Positions 63,664 through 64,000 of a stretch of DNA of 64,000 nt are shown piece by piece. The position numbers and the translations under genes are program-made. Within the stretch, counting starts at the first letter, position 1, and each line of letters begins with the position of its first letter. Below the pieces are notes generated by a model, which saw nothing but the letters and a program-made list of their open reading frames with translations, had not been told where the DNA came from and did no database searches. The DNA comes from an uncultured Prevotella sp. (GTDB lineage: Bacteria; Bacteroidota; Bacteroidia; Bacteroidales; Bacteroidaceae), in contig CAKQSF010000001.1 of NCBI GenBank assembly GCA_934272845.1, forward strand, positions 1-64,000, written 5' to 3'.

Positions 63664-63895
63664 TAAGTAATGTTGAAAAAAATAACTTGCGCAGTTTTTA
63701 CCTCAGATTGTTGAGATATTTTTGGAATATGAAGATGGAGAACTCCGTGAAACGCCTTAGCCTAGCGAAGAATGCGAGCATCGTGACTGATGAATAGCCA
63801 CAAAATAGCCAGCAAGATGAACTTAAAAAATATGTAAGCCAACATTACTCTAGTAATAATTGAATTGATTAAGTTATTTTTTTAACATTACTAAA
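63664..63895 (-). mobile_element. MITE-like element, copy 2 (inverted relative to copy 1)
   Basis: About 232 bp with terminal inverted repeats TAAGTAATGTTGAAAAAAAT (left) and AAGTTATTTTTTTAACATTA (right, read as complement). The interior is the complement of copy 1 at 51071-51296, with roughly 85-90 percent identity by eye and a 41-base identical core. A short frame inside it (MENSVKRLSLAKNASIV) is too small and is not evidence of a gene. Confidence 0.75.
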
Positions 63896-63920
63896 TGCTA
63901 TTTGTTCATAGTTAATGAAA

Positions 63921-63960
63921 ACAAGGAAGGCGGCACTCATGAGAGTACCGCCTTCCTTGT
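63921..63960. terminator. Strong hairpin near the window end
   Basis: ACAAGGAAGGCGG (63921-63933) and CCGCCTTCCTTGT (63948-63960) form a 13-bp stem. T-rich tails occur on the minus side (TTTTC). It probably ends a minus-strand gene whose last codons may lie at 63980-64000 (Gly-Lys-Ala-stop), but that cannot be confirmed. The window ends in seven G. Confidence 0.65.
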
Positions 63961-64000
63961 GAATTTGTAAATTTGTGAATTTCACGCTTTACCGGGGGGG

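Noticed and set aside
63573..63797. 74-aa protein in the second MITE-like copy
   Set aside because: It starts inside a terminator, and the frame is not kept in the first copy.

Overview
The window looks like a chromosomal segment of a host-associated Bacteroidales bacterium, most likely Prevotella-like. The evidence is promoters with the Bacteroidetes -7 element TAnnTTTG about 20 bp after a TTTG/TTG box, the near absence of Shine-Dalgarno sequences, and family content: BspA-type leucine-rich repeat proteins, a DUF2027-Smr protein, a CdsZ-type zinc-ribbon protein, a Bacteroidetes-type TonB and secreted GH28, GH43-like and acetyl-xylan-esterase-like proteins. The genus is inferred, not proven.

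Region 1-15.8 kb is an accessory island rich in defence-type and decaying genes, almost all on the minus strand. It holds the start of a Fic protein behind a four-half-site operator, a tRNA 3'-end fragment with terminator (probable attachment site), a small gene frameshifted in an A9 tract, a second Fic gene cut off before its catalytic core, an AlbA_2/RecG-like regulator, and a LlaJI/McrBC-like restriction operon (XRE regulator, small protein, C5-cytosine methylase, McrB-like AAA+, DUF2357 nuclease). The methylase ends before its target-recognition domain. Further on are OmpA and PAP2 remnants, an intact EamA permease, and two adjacent DUF262 genes behind remnants of a RyR domain and a DEDDh exonuclease.

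Region 15.8-28.5 kb is mainly core: a CPA2 antiporter with C-terminal stress-like domains, asd, a structured spacer, then dxs-trkA-trkH-EEP with overlapping or abutting ends, a DUF2027-Smr gene, and a redox pair made of an FMN-binding CX3CP membrane protein and a membrane-anchored nitroreductase-flavoredoxin fusion. Region 28.5-32 kb is an AT-rich insert with two LRR_5 genes and a frameshifted gene between them.

Region 32-48.2 kb holds two MATE exporters, a GH28 pectinase-like enzyme, trmO, purT, a cytidylate-kinase-like gene, xseA with an elaborate inverted-repeat leader, a BaiN/HI0933 flavoprotein, tonB, a Nif3-like gene, a CdsZ-like gene, the agmatine-to-putrescine pair aguA-aguB and holA. 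From 48.3 to 51.3 kb the DNA is mostly non-coding and AT-rich, with one XRE regulator, an inverted-repeat element shared with the xseA leader, a 65-bp tandem array and a MITE-like element whose second copy lies inverted at 63.7 kb. The remainder (51.4-63.5 kb) carries a secreted orphan protein, eno, a flavodoxin gene, a UDG-superfamily glycosylase, a sodium:solute symporter with a GH43-like partner, mfd, a dolichol-phosphate-mannose-synthase-like glycosyltransferase and a secreted esterase. No rRNA, intact tRNA or CRISPR array was found.
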